From NCBI GenBank assembly GCA_026390015.1, contig JAPLGS010000072.1, positions 1 through 34,059 on the forward strand: a stretch of DNA of 34,059 bases. Reading direction: 5' to 3'. Origin of the DNA: Chloroflexota bacterium. GTDB lineage: Bacteria; Chloroflexota; Anaerolineae; Anaerolineales; Villigracilaceae. Within the stretch, counting starts at the first letter, position 1. Each line of letters begins with the position of its first letter. The notes under the pieces were generated by a model. That model saw only the letters and a program-made list of their open reading frames with translations. It ran no database searches and had not been told where the DNA came from. Shown here piece after piece: positions 18,196 through 26,874 of this stretch. A program made the translations under genes and the position numbers.

Positions 18196-19545
18196 TTATT
18201 CATCCACATACGGAACATATTCCGCGCGGGCAATACCTTGCTTGAAAGCAGTCTCAGCGACAGCACGTGCTACTGCCCGATGAACTTTTTTATCGAGCGG
18301 GCTGGGCACCAATTCACCGGGCGGAGTCATCTCGGCGATGACATGCGCGGCGGCTAATAACATTTCATGTGTGATGCGCGGCGCGTTCGCATCCACTGCG
18401 CCGCGGAAAATACCGGGGAACCCCAGCACATTGTTCACAGATTTTCCGTCCGCTGCGAAAGCCGCGCCGTGTTCCAGCGCAACTTCAGGATCGATCTCAG
18501 GATTCGGATTCGACAACGCCAAAATGATCTGTCCCTTGCGCACCATTTCTGGCTTGATCAGATTCGGCGCGCCGGTGGTGGCGATCACAATGTCACATTT
18601 TTCCATGATCTCGATTAAGTTGGATTTCCTGCCCCCGGCTTTTTCAAACCTACTCAAGGCATCTTGACTCAAGTCTGTGCCATAGACCGCGTTTCCGGTC
18701 AAACGCATCATCATCTGACCGATGGCATGGCCTGCCGCTCCAAGCCCGATCTGCCCGATGACAGAACTCTTCAAGTCCGTGGCTGTTTCGCGAGTCGCAA
18801 CCAGCAATGCCGCAGTGCAGACAACTGCCGTGCCATGTTGGTCATCATGCAAAACGGGAATATCAAGCATGGCTTGCAATCTTTCCTCGATCTCAAAACA
18901 ACGCGGCGCCGATATATCCTCAAGTTGAATGGCTGCGAAGGTGGGCGAGATCGCCGCCACAGCGGCAATGATCTCTTCGGTGTTTTTTGTATTCAGTAAA
19001 ATGGGAATCCCTGAAAGGCCAACCAGCGTTTCCATGAGCATGGCTTTGCCTTCCATCACCGGCATACTCGCCAGCGGACCGATATCTCCAAGCCCAAGCA
19101 CGGCGGTTCCATCCGTAACAATAGCCACCATGTGACTCACACTGGTATACAACCGCGCAAGGGCAGGGTCTTTGGCGATCTTAAGGCAAACCTCCGCAAC
19201 GCCGGGTGTGTACACACGCCGAAGGGTTGTCAGCGAATCGATCGGGTAGCGCGAGCGGATGGCGATCTTGCCTTTGTGATGCAGTTCCAGAACTTCGTCA
19301 CGCACCTCAAGTACACGCGTGCCTTCATTCTCATGCATCGCTTCGACAATTGCTTTAAGACTCGTTTCATCCTCTGCGTTGATCGTGATATCACGCACCA
19401 CATTCTGCGATGTTTCAGTCACGAGCACGATGCTGCCGGTGCTTCCGCCGGCTTCGGCAATCGCAGTCAGCAATTTACCCAGAATGCCTTTTTTTTGCGA
19501 ATTACGAACCCGCACTGTCCGAATAATCTTTCTTTCCCAAGCCAT
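18196..19545 (-). CDS. NAD(P)-dependent malic enzyme with N-terminal ACT domain
   Basis: It decarboxylates malate oxidatively to pyruvate and CO2. The 449 residues contain an ACT-like regulatory domain at about 8-82, then a short bacterial malic enzyme. Catalytic and metal residues visible are Tyr112 (YTPGVAEVC), Lys167 (MPVMEGKAML), Glu209-Asp210 (QLEDISAPRCFE) and Asp234-Asp235 (LHDDQHGTA). The Rossmann loop is GLGAAG, and the cofactor preference is not evident. The ACT domain suggests control by an amino acid or other small ligand. GGAGG precedes the ATG by 7 bases. The two-domain layout without a phosphotransacetylase tail is like the Bacillus YtsJ/MleA type. Confidence 0.92.
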   Translation of the reverse strand: MAWERKIIRTVRVRNSQKKGILGKLLTAIAEAGGSTGSIVLVTETSQNVVRDITINAEDETSLKAIVEAMHENEGTRVLEVRDEVLELHHKGKIAIRSRYPIDSLTTLRRVYTPGVAEVCLKIAKDPALARLYTSVSHMVAIVTDGTAVLGLGDIGPLASMPVMEGKAMLMETLVGLSGIPILLNTKNTEEIIAAVAAISPTFAAIQLEDISAPRCFEIEERLQAMLDIPVLHDDQHGTAVVCTAALLVATRETATDLKSSVIGQIGLGAAGHAIGQMMMRLTGNAVYGTDLSQDALSRFEKAGGRKSNLIEIMEKCDIVIATTGAPNLIKPEMVRKGQIILALSNPNPEIDPEVALEHGAAFAADGKSVNNVLGFPGIFRGAVDANAPRITHEMLLAAAHVIAEMTPPGELVPSPLDKKVHRAVARAVAETAFKQGIARAEYVPYVDE

Positions 19546-19650
19546 AAAATACCTCCGTGTTATTCAACACTGACAACCGTACGCCACCATGATCCTCGAA
19601 GCGAGTGATAGCGCGAATTCTAACGTCATTCACGCTATTAATTATTTCGG

Positions 19651-20361
19651 TTATTTTAGTAATTCAGGTAATTCCGCAAACGACTTGATAACCGCGCAGT
19701 CTGCATCCGTGAAGAGACTGGTTGGGTCGTAGAGAACAGGCGTCAGCCCGGAGCGGCGCGCGCCCACAATATCTGCAAAATAATTGTCGCCGATGTACAT
19801 CGTCTCTTGAGCAGATGTGCCGGCCAATTCCAATCCGCGTTCAAAGATGATCCTGTCAGGCTTATAGGAATTTACTTCTCCGCCCGCAAGCGAGAACTTG
19901 AAATAGCAGTCCATTTTTATTTTCTTTAATTCTTCCGGATAAGGCTCTTCCCGATTCGAGACCACGCCAAGCACATACTCTGATTTTTTCAAGAACTCCA
20001 AAAGCGGATATGCATCTTGCGGCACATATACTTCAGGTTTATAAAATTCATTCATGTATGTTGAAATTTCATCAGCGAGTTCGACGGCTTGAGTGGAGTG
20101 AATTCCGAGTGACACTAAACGCCTCTTTGTAAAATTCTGCCAAAAGCCTCTGAGGTTTCCATTATATATTTTTTCATCTGCCTGAATTTCAAGCGAATAA
20201 GAAAAATAATGATGTGTCCAATGTTCGGAACGGATTCGATCTTCTTCTGAAATATGCAAACCGATATTTCTAACGTATTCCACAAAAACATCCCCAGCGT
20301 TGGGGATGTGATGACGAAGCGTGCCGTCAAGGTCAAATAAAATTGCTTTGATCTTCTTCAT
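19651..20361 (-). CDS. HAD-superfamily phosphatase
   Basis: A 236-residue haloacid dehalogenase-type hydrolase. Motif I is FDLDGTL with nucleophile Asp10 and acid/base Asp12. Motif II is VVSNRE, motif III centres on YKPD, and motif IV is IGDNYFADIVGA. An alpha-helical cap between motifs I and II (about residues 20-100) places it in subfamily I. Such enzymes dephosphorylate small phosphorylated metabolites; the substrate is not predictable. ATG 20361 is chosen: it lies 10 bases past the moaA stop and the GGAGG inside the moaA end can serve it. A GTG at 20388 would add nine residues and overlap moaA. It is probably translated after moaA. Confidence 0.85.
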   Translation of the reverse strand: MKKIKAILFDLDGTLRHHIPNAGDVFVEYVRNIGLHISEEDRIRSEHWTHHYFSYSLEIQADEKIYNGNLRGFWQNFTKRRLVSLGIHSTQAVELADEISTYMNEFYKPEVYVPQDAYPLLEFLKKSEYVLGVVSNREEPYPEELKKIKMDCYFKFSLAGGEVNSYKPDRIIFERGLELAGTSAQETMYIGDNYFADIVGARRSGLTPVLYDPTSLFTDADCAVIKSFAELPELLK

Positions 20362-20371
20362 AGCTGATACG

Positions 20372-21352
20372 CTATCCTCCAATTTCACTCATGATGCGGT
20401 TCAAGGGGATGATCCCGTCGGCGAGGCCGTGTCCCCAGGGTTTTTCCCAAACGCCATCGAGCAGGAGTCTGCGTAATTCTTCCTGTGTAGCGCCTGCGCG
20501 CATGGGGGTGAGCAGGTCGACTTCTTTTTCACGCAAAAGACACAGACGCAATTTGCCATCCGCGGTAAGACGGGCGCGTGTACACGCCGAACAAAATGGA
20601 TGTGTGACCGATGAAATAAAACCGACATCCCCTCTTGCGCCGTGGATGTGAAAAACCTGCGCTTCGCCATCCAACTTGCCGCCATTGGCGGGTTCGAGTT
20701 TGCCAAATTCAGATTCGATGCTTCCCTGAATTTGCGCCATCGTGATCACTTGGTTGACCTGCAGATCTGTTGCGCCTGCGAATGGCATCATCTCAATAAA
20801 GCGCATCTGCCACGGATGATCGATCGTGAGGGCAGCCAGATCAACAACATCTTCCTCGTTGTAGCCTTTCACGACCACCGCGTTAAGTTTGACCGGAGTC
20901 AGCCCCGCTTTTTCAGCGGCGAGTATGCCTTCCCAGACCTCATCAATTTTTCCCCAGCGGGTGAGACGTTTGAATTTAGCCGGGTCCAGCGTATCAATGC
21001 TGATGTTGACGCGCTGCAAGCCGGCGTCAGCCAAAGGTTGAGCCAGCTTCTTGAGCAGCAGCCCGTTCGTCGTCATGGATACTGAACGGATACCTTCGGT
21101 GGCGGAAATGCCCCGAATAATATCCACGATATTGGCGCGGACTGTCGGCTCGCCACCCGTCAAACGAATCTTGTCGAAGCCGAGGCTGGCAAAAAGACGC
21201 GTGAAGGCGAGGATCTCGTCATCTTGCATTAGATCTGCATTGGGGCGAAAGGTCATATCCTCAGGCATACAATAGATACAACGCAAATTGCAGTGATCGG
21301 TGAGGCTGATTCGCAGATAATGAATGTTTCTTCCAAAACGGTCAATTGCCAT
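20372..21352 (-). CDS. moaA: GTP 3',8-cyclase MoaA
   Basis: This radical SAM enzyme starts molybdenum-cofactor synthesis by rearranging GTP to 3',8-cyclo-GTP. The first [4Fe-4S] cluster is held by Cys21, Cys25 and Cys28 (CNLRCIYC). The second, substrate-binding cluster is held by Cys254, Cys257 and Cys271 in the CxxC-x13-C form specific to MoaA. The SAM motif LTGGEPT lies at 64-70. The chain ends in the double glycine required for activity. The 326-residue length is normal. No other moa/moe gene is in the window. There is no ribosome site before the ATG, and a TATAAT lies only 11 bases upstream. Confidence 0.95.
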   Translation of the reverse strand: MAIDRFGRNIHYLRISLTDHCNLRCIYCMPEDMTFRPNADLMQDDEILAFTRLFASLGFDKIRLTGGEPTVRANIVDIIRGISATEGIRSVSMTTNGLLLKKLAQPLADAGLQRVNISIDTLDPAKFKRLTRWGKIDEVWEGILAAEKAGLTPVKLNAVVVKGYNEEDVVDLAALTIDHPWQMRFIEMMPFAGATDLQVNQVITMAQIQGSIESEFGKLEPANGGKLDGEAQVFHIHGARGDVGFISSVTHPFCSACTRARLTADGKLRLCLLREKEVDLLTPMRAGATQEELRRLLLDGVWEKPWGHGLADGIIPLNRIMSEIGG

Positions 21353-21363
21353 AGATTTTATGT

Positions 21364-21369
21364 ATTATA
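21364..21369 (-). promoter_or_regulatory. Putative -10 box of moaA, near-leaderless
   Basis: A consensus TATAAT on the minus strand ends 11 bases before the moaA ATG. A start about seven bases downstream would leave a leader of only about 5 nt. No convincing -35 box is present, and the AT-rich setting makes a chance match possible. Confidence 0.35.
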
Positions 21370-21398
21370 ACAACAATATAAGAACTCCATTACTACAA

Positions 21399-21427
21399 TT
21401 GACGGTCAGTGTTACCCGTGCTATCAT
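21399..21427 (+). promoter_or_regulatory. Promoter of the PIN/TRAM membrane protein gene
   Basis: TTGACG (21399-21404) and TATCAT (21422-21427) are 17 bases apart. Transcription would start near 21434, giving a leader of about 34 bases with the AAAGGAG ribosome site. The promoter lies downstream of the ATG at 21324, which supports the later start at 21468. Confidence 0.65.
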
Positions 21428-21467
21428 CGCCAATCATCTTTTTATATTTTTTTCAAAGGAGTTATTT

Positions 21468-22544
21468 ATGAGTTTCGATTTTATTGTTCGAATTATTGGC
21501 ATGATCGTTTTATCTGTCATTGGCGGTTACTGGGGATATGATATTTCCAGATCCATTCCAAACGAAATGATTGGCTACACATTGGGATTTGCCTTGCTCG
21601 GCGCGCTGAGCGGGTTGTTGTTTACGCCCTACGTCACTACCCGCCCGGTACGCGCCCTTCGCTCTTTGCTTGGACGCCTGGCAGCTGAAAGCCTGTTCGC
21701 TGCACTGACAGGTTTGATAGTCGGCCTTTTGATCGCCGCTTTGCTCGGGTTTCCGCTTTCGCTTTTACCAAAACCCTTTGGAGAGGTTCTTCCCTTTTTG
21801 GGTGTTTTAATTTTCTCTTACTTTGGTGTTTCGCTTTTTGTAATGCGCCAGGGCGATATTATGGGTTTGCTCAGCGCCTTAAGCGGGCGCAACGAGGGCG
21901 GTTCTTCCTCGGCCTGGACAAATCTCAACCGCAATATTCTGCTGGATACCAGCGTCATCATTGATGGGCGGGTGGCGGATATTGCCAAAACTGGATTCTT
22001 GCCCGGCACGCTGCTCATTCCACGCTTTGTGCTGAACGAACTCCAATATATAGCAGATTCCCCTGACAGTATGCGCCGCCAGCGCGGACGCCGCGGAATG
22101 GAAGTGTTGGCTGAATTACAGAAACTTCCCAATATCCTCGTGCGCATCTCAGACATCAACGTGGATGGCGTACGCGAAGTGGATGATAAACTGATTGTGT
22201 TGGGCAAACAACTCAAAAGTCCGGTGTTGACGAACGATTACAACCTCAACCGCATTGCTGAAATACAGGGTGTGACGGTACTCAACATCAACGAATTGGC
22301 GAATGCTGTTAAATCAGTTGTATTACCGGGCGAGGCTTTACGCATCAACATCATGCAGGAAGGCAAGGAACATAGCCAGGGCGTAGGTTATATGGAAGAC
22401 GGCACGATGGTGGTAGTGGAAAATGGAAAGGATTACATCGGCGAATATATGGATGTAAACATCACCAAAGTGCTGCAAACCGCAGCTGGACGCATGATTT
22501 TTGGCCGCGTGGATGAAGATGCCGCCGCGAAGAAGAAGAAATAA
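21468..22544 (+). CDS. YacL-like membrane protein with PIN and TRAM domains
   Basis: The 358-residue protein has four membrane helices in the first 130 residues. A PIN nuclease fold follows at about 157-275, beginning NILLDTSVIIDGRVAD with Asp160 and Asp166, and with further acidic residues (VDDKL, TNDYN). A TRAM RNA-binding domain at about 285-345 and a short lysine tail end the chain. This matches the Bacillus YacL family, whose cellular role is not well settled; membrane-bound RNA processing is a reasonable guess. ATG 21468 is supported by AAAGGAG just upstream and by the promoter at 21399. A terminator follows at 22567. Confidence 0.92.
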   Translation: MSFDFIVRIIGMIVLSVIGGYWGYDISRSIPNEMIGYTLGFALLGALSGLLFTPYVTTRPVRALRSLLGRLAAESLFAALTGLIVGLLIAALLGFPLSLLPKPFGEVLPFLGVLIFSYFGVSLFVMRQGDIMGLLSALSGRNEGGSSSAWTNLNRNILLDTSVIIDGRVADIAKTGFLPGTLLIPRFVLNELQYIADSPDSMRRQRGRRGMEVLAELQKLPNILVRISDINVDGVREVDDKLIVLGKQLKSPVLTNDYNLNRIAEIQGVTVLNINELANAVKSVVLPGEALRINIMQEGKEHSQGVGYMEDGTMVVVENGKDYIGEYMDVNITKVLQTAAGRMIFGRVDEDAAAKKKK

Positions 22545-22566
22545 GATCAGTAATCAGGAAACAGTG

Positions 22567-22600
22567 AACAGGACGTACGAGTTGCGTCCTGTTTTGTTTT
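22567..22600 (+). terminator. Rho-independent terminator after the PIN/TRAM gene
   Basis: AACAGGACG (22567-22575) pairs perfectly with CGTCCTGTT (22585-22593), followed by TTGTTTT. It lies 23 bases after the stop and separates this gene from cysS. Confidence 0.85.
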
Positions 22601-22661
22601 ATAATGGGAAGATCATCATTAAAACTTTGAACTTTTGAAACTTTTTATAAAAAGAGAACCC

Positions 22662-24059
22662 ATGCTAAAAATCTATAACACGCTCGCCCGCAAGACAGAA
22701 GAATTTCAAACGCTCGAACCGAACCTCGTGAAAATGTACGTATGCGGGGTGACGGTTTACAACGATGCGCATGTCGGTCACGCCATGTCGGCGCTGGTCT
22801 TCGACATCATCCGCCGCTATCTGGAGTATCGCGGCTACACTGTCAAACACGTCATGAACTACACCGACGTGGACGATAAGATCATCAACCGCGCCAAACA
22901 GCTCAAGGAAGATCCGCTTAAACTCTCACAGCGTTATATCGAAGATTACGCAAAAGACCTCGCCAGCCTGAACGTGCTGCCCGCAACATCCAATCCGCAG
23001 GTCAGCAAGACCATGCCGCTCATCATCAAATTTATCGAAGGCCTCATCGAAAAGGGAAATGCTTACGCCGCGACCAATGGGGATGTCTATTTCAGCGTCA
23101 CCAGCGATGCTGACTACGGACGTCTCTCAGGCCGCAAACTGGACGACATGCAAGCCGGCTCACGCGTCGAAGTGGAGGAAGCCAAAACCCATCCAATGGA
23201 TTTTGCTTTATGGAAAGCCGCCAAGGAAGGCGAAATTTCTTGGGACAGTCCGTGGGGTCACGGCCGCCCTGGCTGGCACATCGAATGCTCGGCCATGAAC
23301 CTCGCTGAACTCGGCGAACAAATTGATATCCACGGCGGCGGCAATGACCTGATCTTTCCGCACCACGAAAACGAGATCGCGCAAAGCGAATGTTACAGCG
23401 GCAAGGAATTTTCGCGATATTGGGTGCACAACGGCATGTTGCAGCTCGGCGGCGAAAAAATGTCCAAGTCGCTTGGCAACATTATTTCAATCAAAGAATT
23501 TTTATCCAAACGTGAAGCAGATGTAATGCGGATGCTCGTCTTGAACGGGACTTATCGCTCACCCCTGCTTTTCAATGACGATACTCTGGACGCCGCGCAG
23601 AAAAATGTGGAGCGTCTTAAATCAGCCCTGCGGCCTGCTTCCGCATCAGCCAGTGGACTCAACCCTGAATCAATTTCGGCAGTCGCATCCACCGCCGAAT
23701 CAGCCAAGGCAAATTTTATCGAAGCCATGGATAGTGACTTCAACACCGCCGGCGCCATCGCCGCGTTGTTCGAGCTTAGTAAGATCATCAACAACGCGCG
23801 TGATAGCGGCGCAAATGATCAACAGCTCAAATCAGCCCAAGGCATCTTCCGTGAACTGGCGAATGTGCTTGGATTGAAACTCGAAGAGAAACAAGGCTCA
23901 GCTGACTCAGACGCCTTCATCAACCTGCTGATCGAAACCCGCGCGGAAGTTAGAAAGCAAAAGTTGTGGGCGCTCTCCGACCAGATCCGCGATAAGTTGA
24001 AGGAACTCAACGTGACCATCGAAGACAGCAAAGATGGAACCACCTGGAGATGGGGATAA
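22662..24059 (+). CDS. cysS: Cysteinyl-tRNA synthetase
   Basis: This class I synthetase charges tRNA-Cys. The 465 residues are a standard length. Zinc-site residues are Cys28 ([10 protein letters not shown]), Cys209 (WHIECSAM), His234 and the glutamate in the following [10 protein letters not shown] stretch. The HIGH signature is HVGH (37-40) and KMSKS is at 266-270. ATG 22662 gives the family-typical N-terminus; the frame stays open to a TTG 27 bases upstream, but those residues do not belong to the family. The ribosome site is weak (AAAGAGAA). The next gene starts 67 bases later, so read-through into the downstream unit is likely. Confidence 0.96.
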   Translation: MLKIYNTLARKTEEFQTLEPNLVKMYVCGVTVYNDAHVGHAMSALVFDIIRRYLEYRGYTVKHVMNYTDVDDKIINRAKQLKEDPLKLSQRYIEDYAKDLASLNVLPATSNPQVSKTMPLIIKFIEGLIEKGNAYAATNGDVYFSVTSDADYGRLSGRKLDDMQAGSRVEVEEAKTHPMDFALWKAAKEGEISWDSPWGHGRPGWHIECSAMNLAELGEQIDIHGGGNDLIFPHHENEIAQSECYSGKEFSRYWVHNGMLQLGGEKMSKSLGNIISIKEFLSKREADVMRMLVLNGTYRSPLLFNDDTLDAAQKNVERLKSALRPASASASGLNPESISAVASTAESAKANFIEAMDSDFNTAGAIAALFELSKIINNARDSGANDQQLKSAQGIFRELANVLGLKLEEKQGSADSDAFINLLIETRAEVRKQKLWALSDQIRDKLKELNVTIEDSKDGTTWRWG

Positions 24060-24126
24060 AATCAGTCTTATGCCTCTGACTTCGAGGTATACTTTCGCCA
24101 ACCCGCAACAAGAGGAGAATATAATC

Positions 24127-25032
24127 ATGAAAAGAGCTATCAGTATCAGCATTGGTTCATCCAAACGCGACAAGGCCGTTGAGGTCACTTTGCTTGGTGA
24201 AAAGATCAGCATCGAACGAATCGGCACAGACGGCGACATGGAAGCGGCCGCTTTAAAATATAAAGAACTTGATGGCACCGTGGATGCCTTCGGCGTAGGC
24301 GGCGCGGATCTGGGCGCCCTCGCTGATGGAAAATGGTATCCTTTATATTCAGTGGCGCCCATGGTACGTTATGTAAAAAAAACCCCGCTGGTGGATGGCG
24401 GCGGATTAAAGAACACCCTTGAAAATAAAGCCCCCGCATTTTTAGATAAAAAAATTGGCGATTACATCAACTCGCACGGCCGCAAAGTCCTGGTGACCGT
24501 GGGAGTCGATCGCTGGGGACTGTCTCAGGCTTTTGCAGACGCCGGTTACGAAACCGTCTTTGGCGACCTGATGTTTGGCTTGGATATTCCCATCGCCATT
24601 CACAAGATCAGTCAGCTAAAAACAGTGGCCGCACTGCTCATGCCAATCGCTGGAAGATTACCTTTCTCGTGGATCTATCCCACAGGCGAAAAGCAGGAGA
24701 AACGCACACCCAAATGGGGAAAACATTATGCGTGGGCAACCGTCATCGCTGGCGACTGTCATTACATCAAACGTTTTATGCCCGATGATCTAACGGGTAA
24801 AGTGATCGTTACCAATACCACCACTCCTGAAGATGTTGCTGAATTTAAAAAAGCGGGTGTGAAATATCTAATCACAACCACCCCCGTACTGGACGGACGT
24901 TCCTTTGGAACCAACATGATGGAAGCCGCGATCGTAGCCGTCTCTGGCAAGGGACGCGCGCTCACGTGGCCTGAATTAACTGAGATGCTCGATAAACTTG
25001 GATTCGAACCGCAATTACAGGAGTTGAATTAA
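24127..25032 (+). CDS. Conserved protein of unclear function, related to proteins labelled quinate 5-dehydrogenase
   Basis: The 301-residue protein starts MKRAISISIGSSKRDKAVEV. From memory, similar proteins in Chloroflexota and clostridia carry the label 'quinate 5-dehydrogenase', but I see no definite shikimate/quinate dehydrogenase signature and would not rely on it. There are alternating alpha/beta segments with glycine-rich turns: DAFGVGGADLGALADG near residues 55-70 and KVLVTVGVDRWG near 120-131. No membrane helix or signal is present. AGAGGAG is 9 bases before ATG 24127, which is preferred to an in-frame ATG at 24034 inside cysS. It is followed after 2 bases by a nucleotidyltransferase and probably works in the same pathway. 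Confidence 0.75.
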   Translation: MKRAISISIGSSKRDKAVEVTLLGEKISIERIGTDGDMEAAALKYKELDGTVDAFGVGGADLGALADGKWYPLYSVAPMVRYVKKTPLVDGGGLKNTLENKAPAFLDKKIGDYINSHGRKVLVTVGVDRWGLSQAFADAGYETVFGDLMFGLDIPIAIHKISQLKTVAALLMPIAGRLPFSWIYPTGEKQEKRTPKWGKHYAWATVIAGDCHYIKRFMPDDLTGKVIVTNTTTPEDVAEFKKAGVKYLITTTPVLDGRSFGTNMMEAAIVAVSGKGRALTWPELTEMLDKLGFEPQLQELN

Positions 25033-25034
25033 CT

Positions 25035-25859
25035 ATGGACGCGATCGTAACCGCCGGCGGAATTCCGCAGCCTGGTGAACCTTTATATTCATTTTCCAAT
25101 GGCAGTTCCAAAGCCCTGATTGACGTCGCGGGTAAGCCGATGGTGCAGTGGGTACTGGACGCGTTGAGCAACTCCACCAAAGTGGATAACGTCATTTTGA
25201 TCGGCGCTTCGCAAAAGATCGGCCTGACCTGCGCAAAGCCCATCCACTACATCTCCAATCAGGGGCGCATGCTTGCGAACATTGTCGCGGGCGTCAATAA
25301 ATCCATCGAGTTGAATAAGAAGAGCGAATATGTTCTGATCGTCTCTTCCGATATTCCCGCCATCAAAGGCGAAATGGTAGATTGGCTGGTGGAAACCACC
25401 ATGCAAACCAAAGATGATCTTTACTACGGCGTTTGTCCGCGTGAAGTGATGGAAGCGCGTTACCCTGAATCGCACCGCACCTACACCAAATTGAAAGATA
25501 TACAAGTATGCGGCGCAGACATGAACGTCATCCACGTCAGCATGGCAACTACGCATCTCGACACATGGGAACAACTGATCGGCAACCGCAAGAGTCCCTT
25601 GCGCTCGGCGGCTGTTATTGGCTTTGATATTCTTTTCAGAATGTTCATACGCCAGATCACCATACAGGAATTGGTGGAAAAAGCATCAGCCAGGATCGGC
25701 ATAAAAGGCAAAGCCATTTTCTGGTCACAGGCTGAACCGTGCATGGATGTCGACAAACCACATCAACTGGAAATCATGCGGGAAGACCTCATCCGTCAAA
25801 AAAAGAAAACCGCCGCCGCAGAAAAAAGATTGAAGAATAAACTGGTCAAGGGAAAATGA
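25035..25859 (+). CDS. MobA-like NTP transferase domain protein
   Basis: A 274-residue GT-A-fold nucleotidyltransferase. The N-terminal AIVTAGG (3-9) and SKALIDVAGKPM match the nucleotide-binding loop and conserved lysine/glycine of the MobA, IspD and GlmU group. The loop between them is longer than usual (about 16 residues, Pro- and Ser-rich). VSSDIPAI near residue 110 supplies the metal-binding aspartate. It probably makes an NDP-activated sugar, alcohol or cofactor from NTP. A lysine-rich tail follows residue 250. The ATG lies 2 bases after the previous stop, and its own stop overlaps the PAP2 start by 4 bases. The substrate is unknown. Confidence 0.83.
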   Translation: MDAIVTAGGIPQPGEPLYSFSNGSSKALIDVAGKPMVQWVLDALSNSTKVDNVILIGASQKIGLTCAKPIHYISNQGRMLANIVAGVNKSIELNKKSEYVLIVSSDIPAIKGEMVDWLVETTMQTKDDLYYGVCPREVMEARYPESHRTYTKLKDIQVCGADMNVIHVSMATTHLDTWEQLIGNRKSPLRSAAVIGFDILFRMFIRQITIQELVEKASARIGIKGKAIFWSQAEPCMDVDKPHQLEIMREDLIRQKKKTAAAEKRLKNKLVKGK

Positions 25860-26416
25860 ATTTTCGATCACTACTAGAACTTGACGCCCGGCTCTCCGAC
25901 CAATTACGCGTGGCCGAAAAGCCGGGCTTCCTGCGCAACCTCGCCGCATTCCTCGCCCACTCCGGCGACTCATGGTTTTGGGCGGCCGCCATCATCACAC
26001 TATGGTTCTTCAGCAACTCAACATGGAAACAATGGGCAGTGGTTGAATTCTTTGGCATGCTGGGCCTGGCCGGGGTTGTGCTGGCGATCAAATTTCTCGT
26101 CCGCAGGGAAAGACCTCAGGGAGAATGGGGTGGAATTTATCGCAACACCGATCCGCATTCGTTTCCATCAGGACACACCGCCCGCGCATTTTTGATCGCT
26201 GTCGTTGGGACGGCTCTTGCCCCGACCTGGCTTGCTGCTGCTCTTTGGGTTTGGGCGCCGCTGGTATCGTTGGCGCGCGTGGCGATGGGCGTTCATTATC
26301 TTTCAGACATTATCGCCGGCGGATTTTTGGGAAGCATCGTCGGGTTGATCGGCTTGCAAATTTATCCGCCGATGATCAACTGGCTGGTTTCTTCCATCGG
26401 CTTTCCGCTTTGGTAG
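25856..26416 (+). CDS. PAP2-family membrane phosphatase
   Basis: An integral-membrane phosphatase of the type-2 phosphatidic acid phosphatase family. All three signature motifs are present in the 186 residues: KFLVRRERP (79-87), PSGHT (104-108, His107) and R141-x5-H147-x3-D151. About five membrane helices surround them. Homologues dephosphorylate undecaprenyl pyrophosphate, phosphatidate, phosphatidylglycerol phosphate or similar lipids. The 4-bp start/stop overlap with the nucleotidyltransferase gene implies coupled translation and a shared pathway, possibly a CDP- or NDP-activated lipid precursor. A strong terminator follows directly. Confidence 0.92.
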   Translation: MNFRSLLELDARLSDQLRVAEKPGFLRNLAAFLAHSGDSWFWAAAIITLWFFSNSTWKQWAVVEFFGMLGLAGVVLAIKFLVRRERPQGEWGGIYRNTDPHSFPSGHTARAFLIAVVGTALAPTWLAAALWVWAPLVSLARVAMGVHYLSDIIAGGFLGSIVGLIGLQIYPPMINWLVSSIGFPLW

Positions 26417-26421
26417 AAATC

Positions 26422-26455
26422 AAACAAGTCAGGCTTGAAGCCTGACTTGTTTTTT
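26422..26455 (+). terminator. Strong Rho-independent terminator after the PAP2 gene
   Basis: A perfect 13-bp stem (26422-26434 with 26440-26452) with a 5-base loop runs into a T stretch. It ends the unit beginning at 24127, or at cysS. It lies only 18 bases before the next start codon, so that gene needs its own promoter or read-through. Confidence 0.9.
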
Positions 26456-26472
26456 ACATCGAGGAATCTCAA

Positions 26473-26871
26473 ATGAACGCAAACACATTTCGACTCAAGC
26501 CCGGGCAGGATCTATTTGACTCTATCGAAGTCTTCGTAGCGGATAAAAAAATCGGAGCGGGCTGCATACTATCCTCGGTGGGAAGTTTGACGCACGCGAC
26601 CCTCCGCCTCGCGAACCGTGATACCTACAACGAATACGAAGGTCACTTTGAGATCGTGTCTATGACAGGCACAGTTTCAACAAACGGCTCACACATTCAT
26701 GTTTCGATTTCAGATGGCGATGGCCTGACCATTGGGGGACACCTCGTTTCGGGATGCAAAATCTATACCACGGCAGAAATTGTCATTGCCGAGTTTGATG
26801 ATGTTATATATCAACGCGAGTCACTGAAAAATGATTCGGGGTATGAAGAATTGGTGATTTATAAAAAATAA
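26473..26871 (+). CDS. PPC/DUF296 domain protein
   Basis: A 132-residue single PPC (plants-and-prokaryotes conserved, DUF296) domain. The conserved core GSHIHVSISDGDGLTIGGHL spans 72-91, with His74, His76 and His90 placed to bind a metal as in bacterial structures of this family. In plants the domain occurs in AT-hook DNA-binding proteins; the bacterial stand-alone forms have no established function and lack the AT hook, as here. GAGGAAT precedes the ATG. The stop codon is 3 bases before a dispersed palindromic repeat, and the gene converges on the ECF ATPase gene. Confidence 0.88.
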   Translation: MNANTFRLKPGQDLFDSIEVFVADKKIGAGCILSSVGSLTHATLRLANRDTYNEYEGHFEIVSMTGTVSTNGSHIHVSISDGDGLTIGGHLVSGCKIYTTAEIVIAEFDDVIYQRESLKNDSGYEELVIYKK

Positions 26872-26874
26872 CAT

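Noticed and set aside
21324-21467. An upstream in-frame ATG extending the PIN/TRAM protein by 48 residues
   Set aside because: The best promoter lies inside that extension, and AAAGGAG directly precedes ATG 21468.
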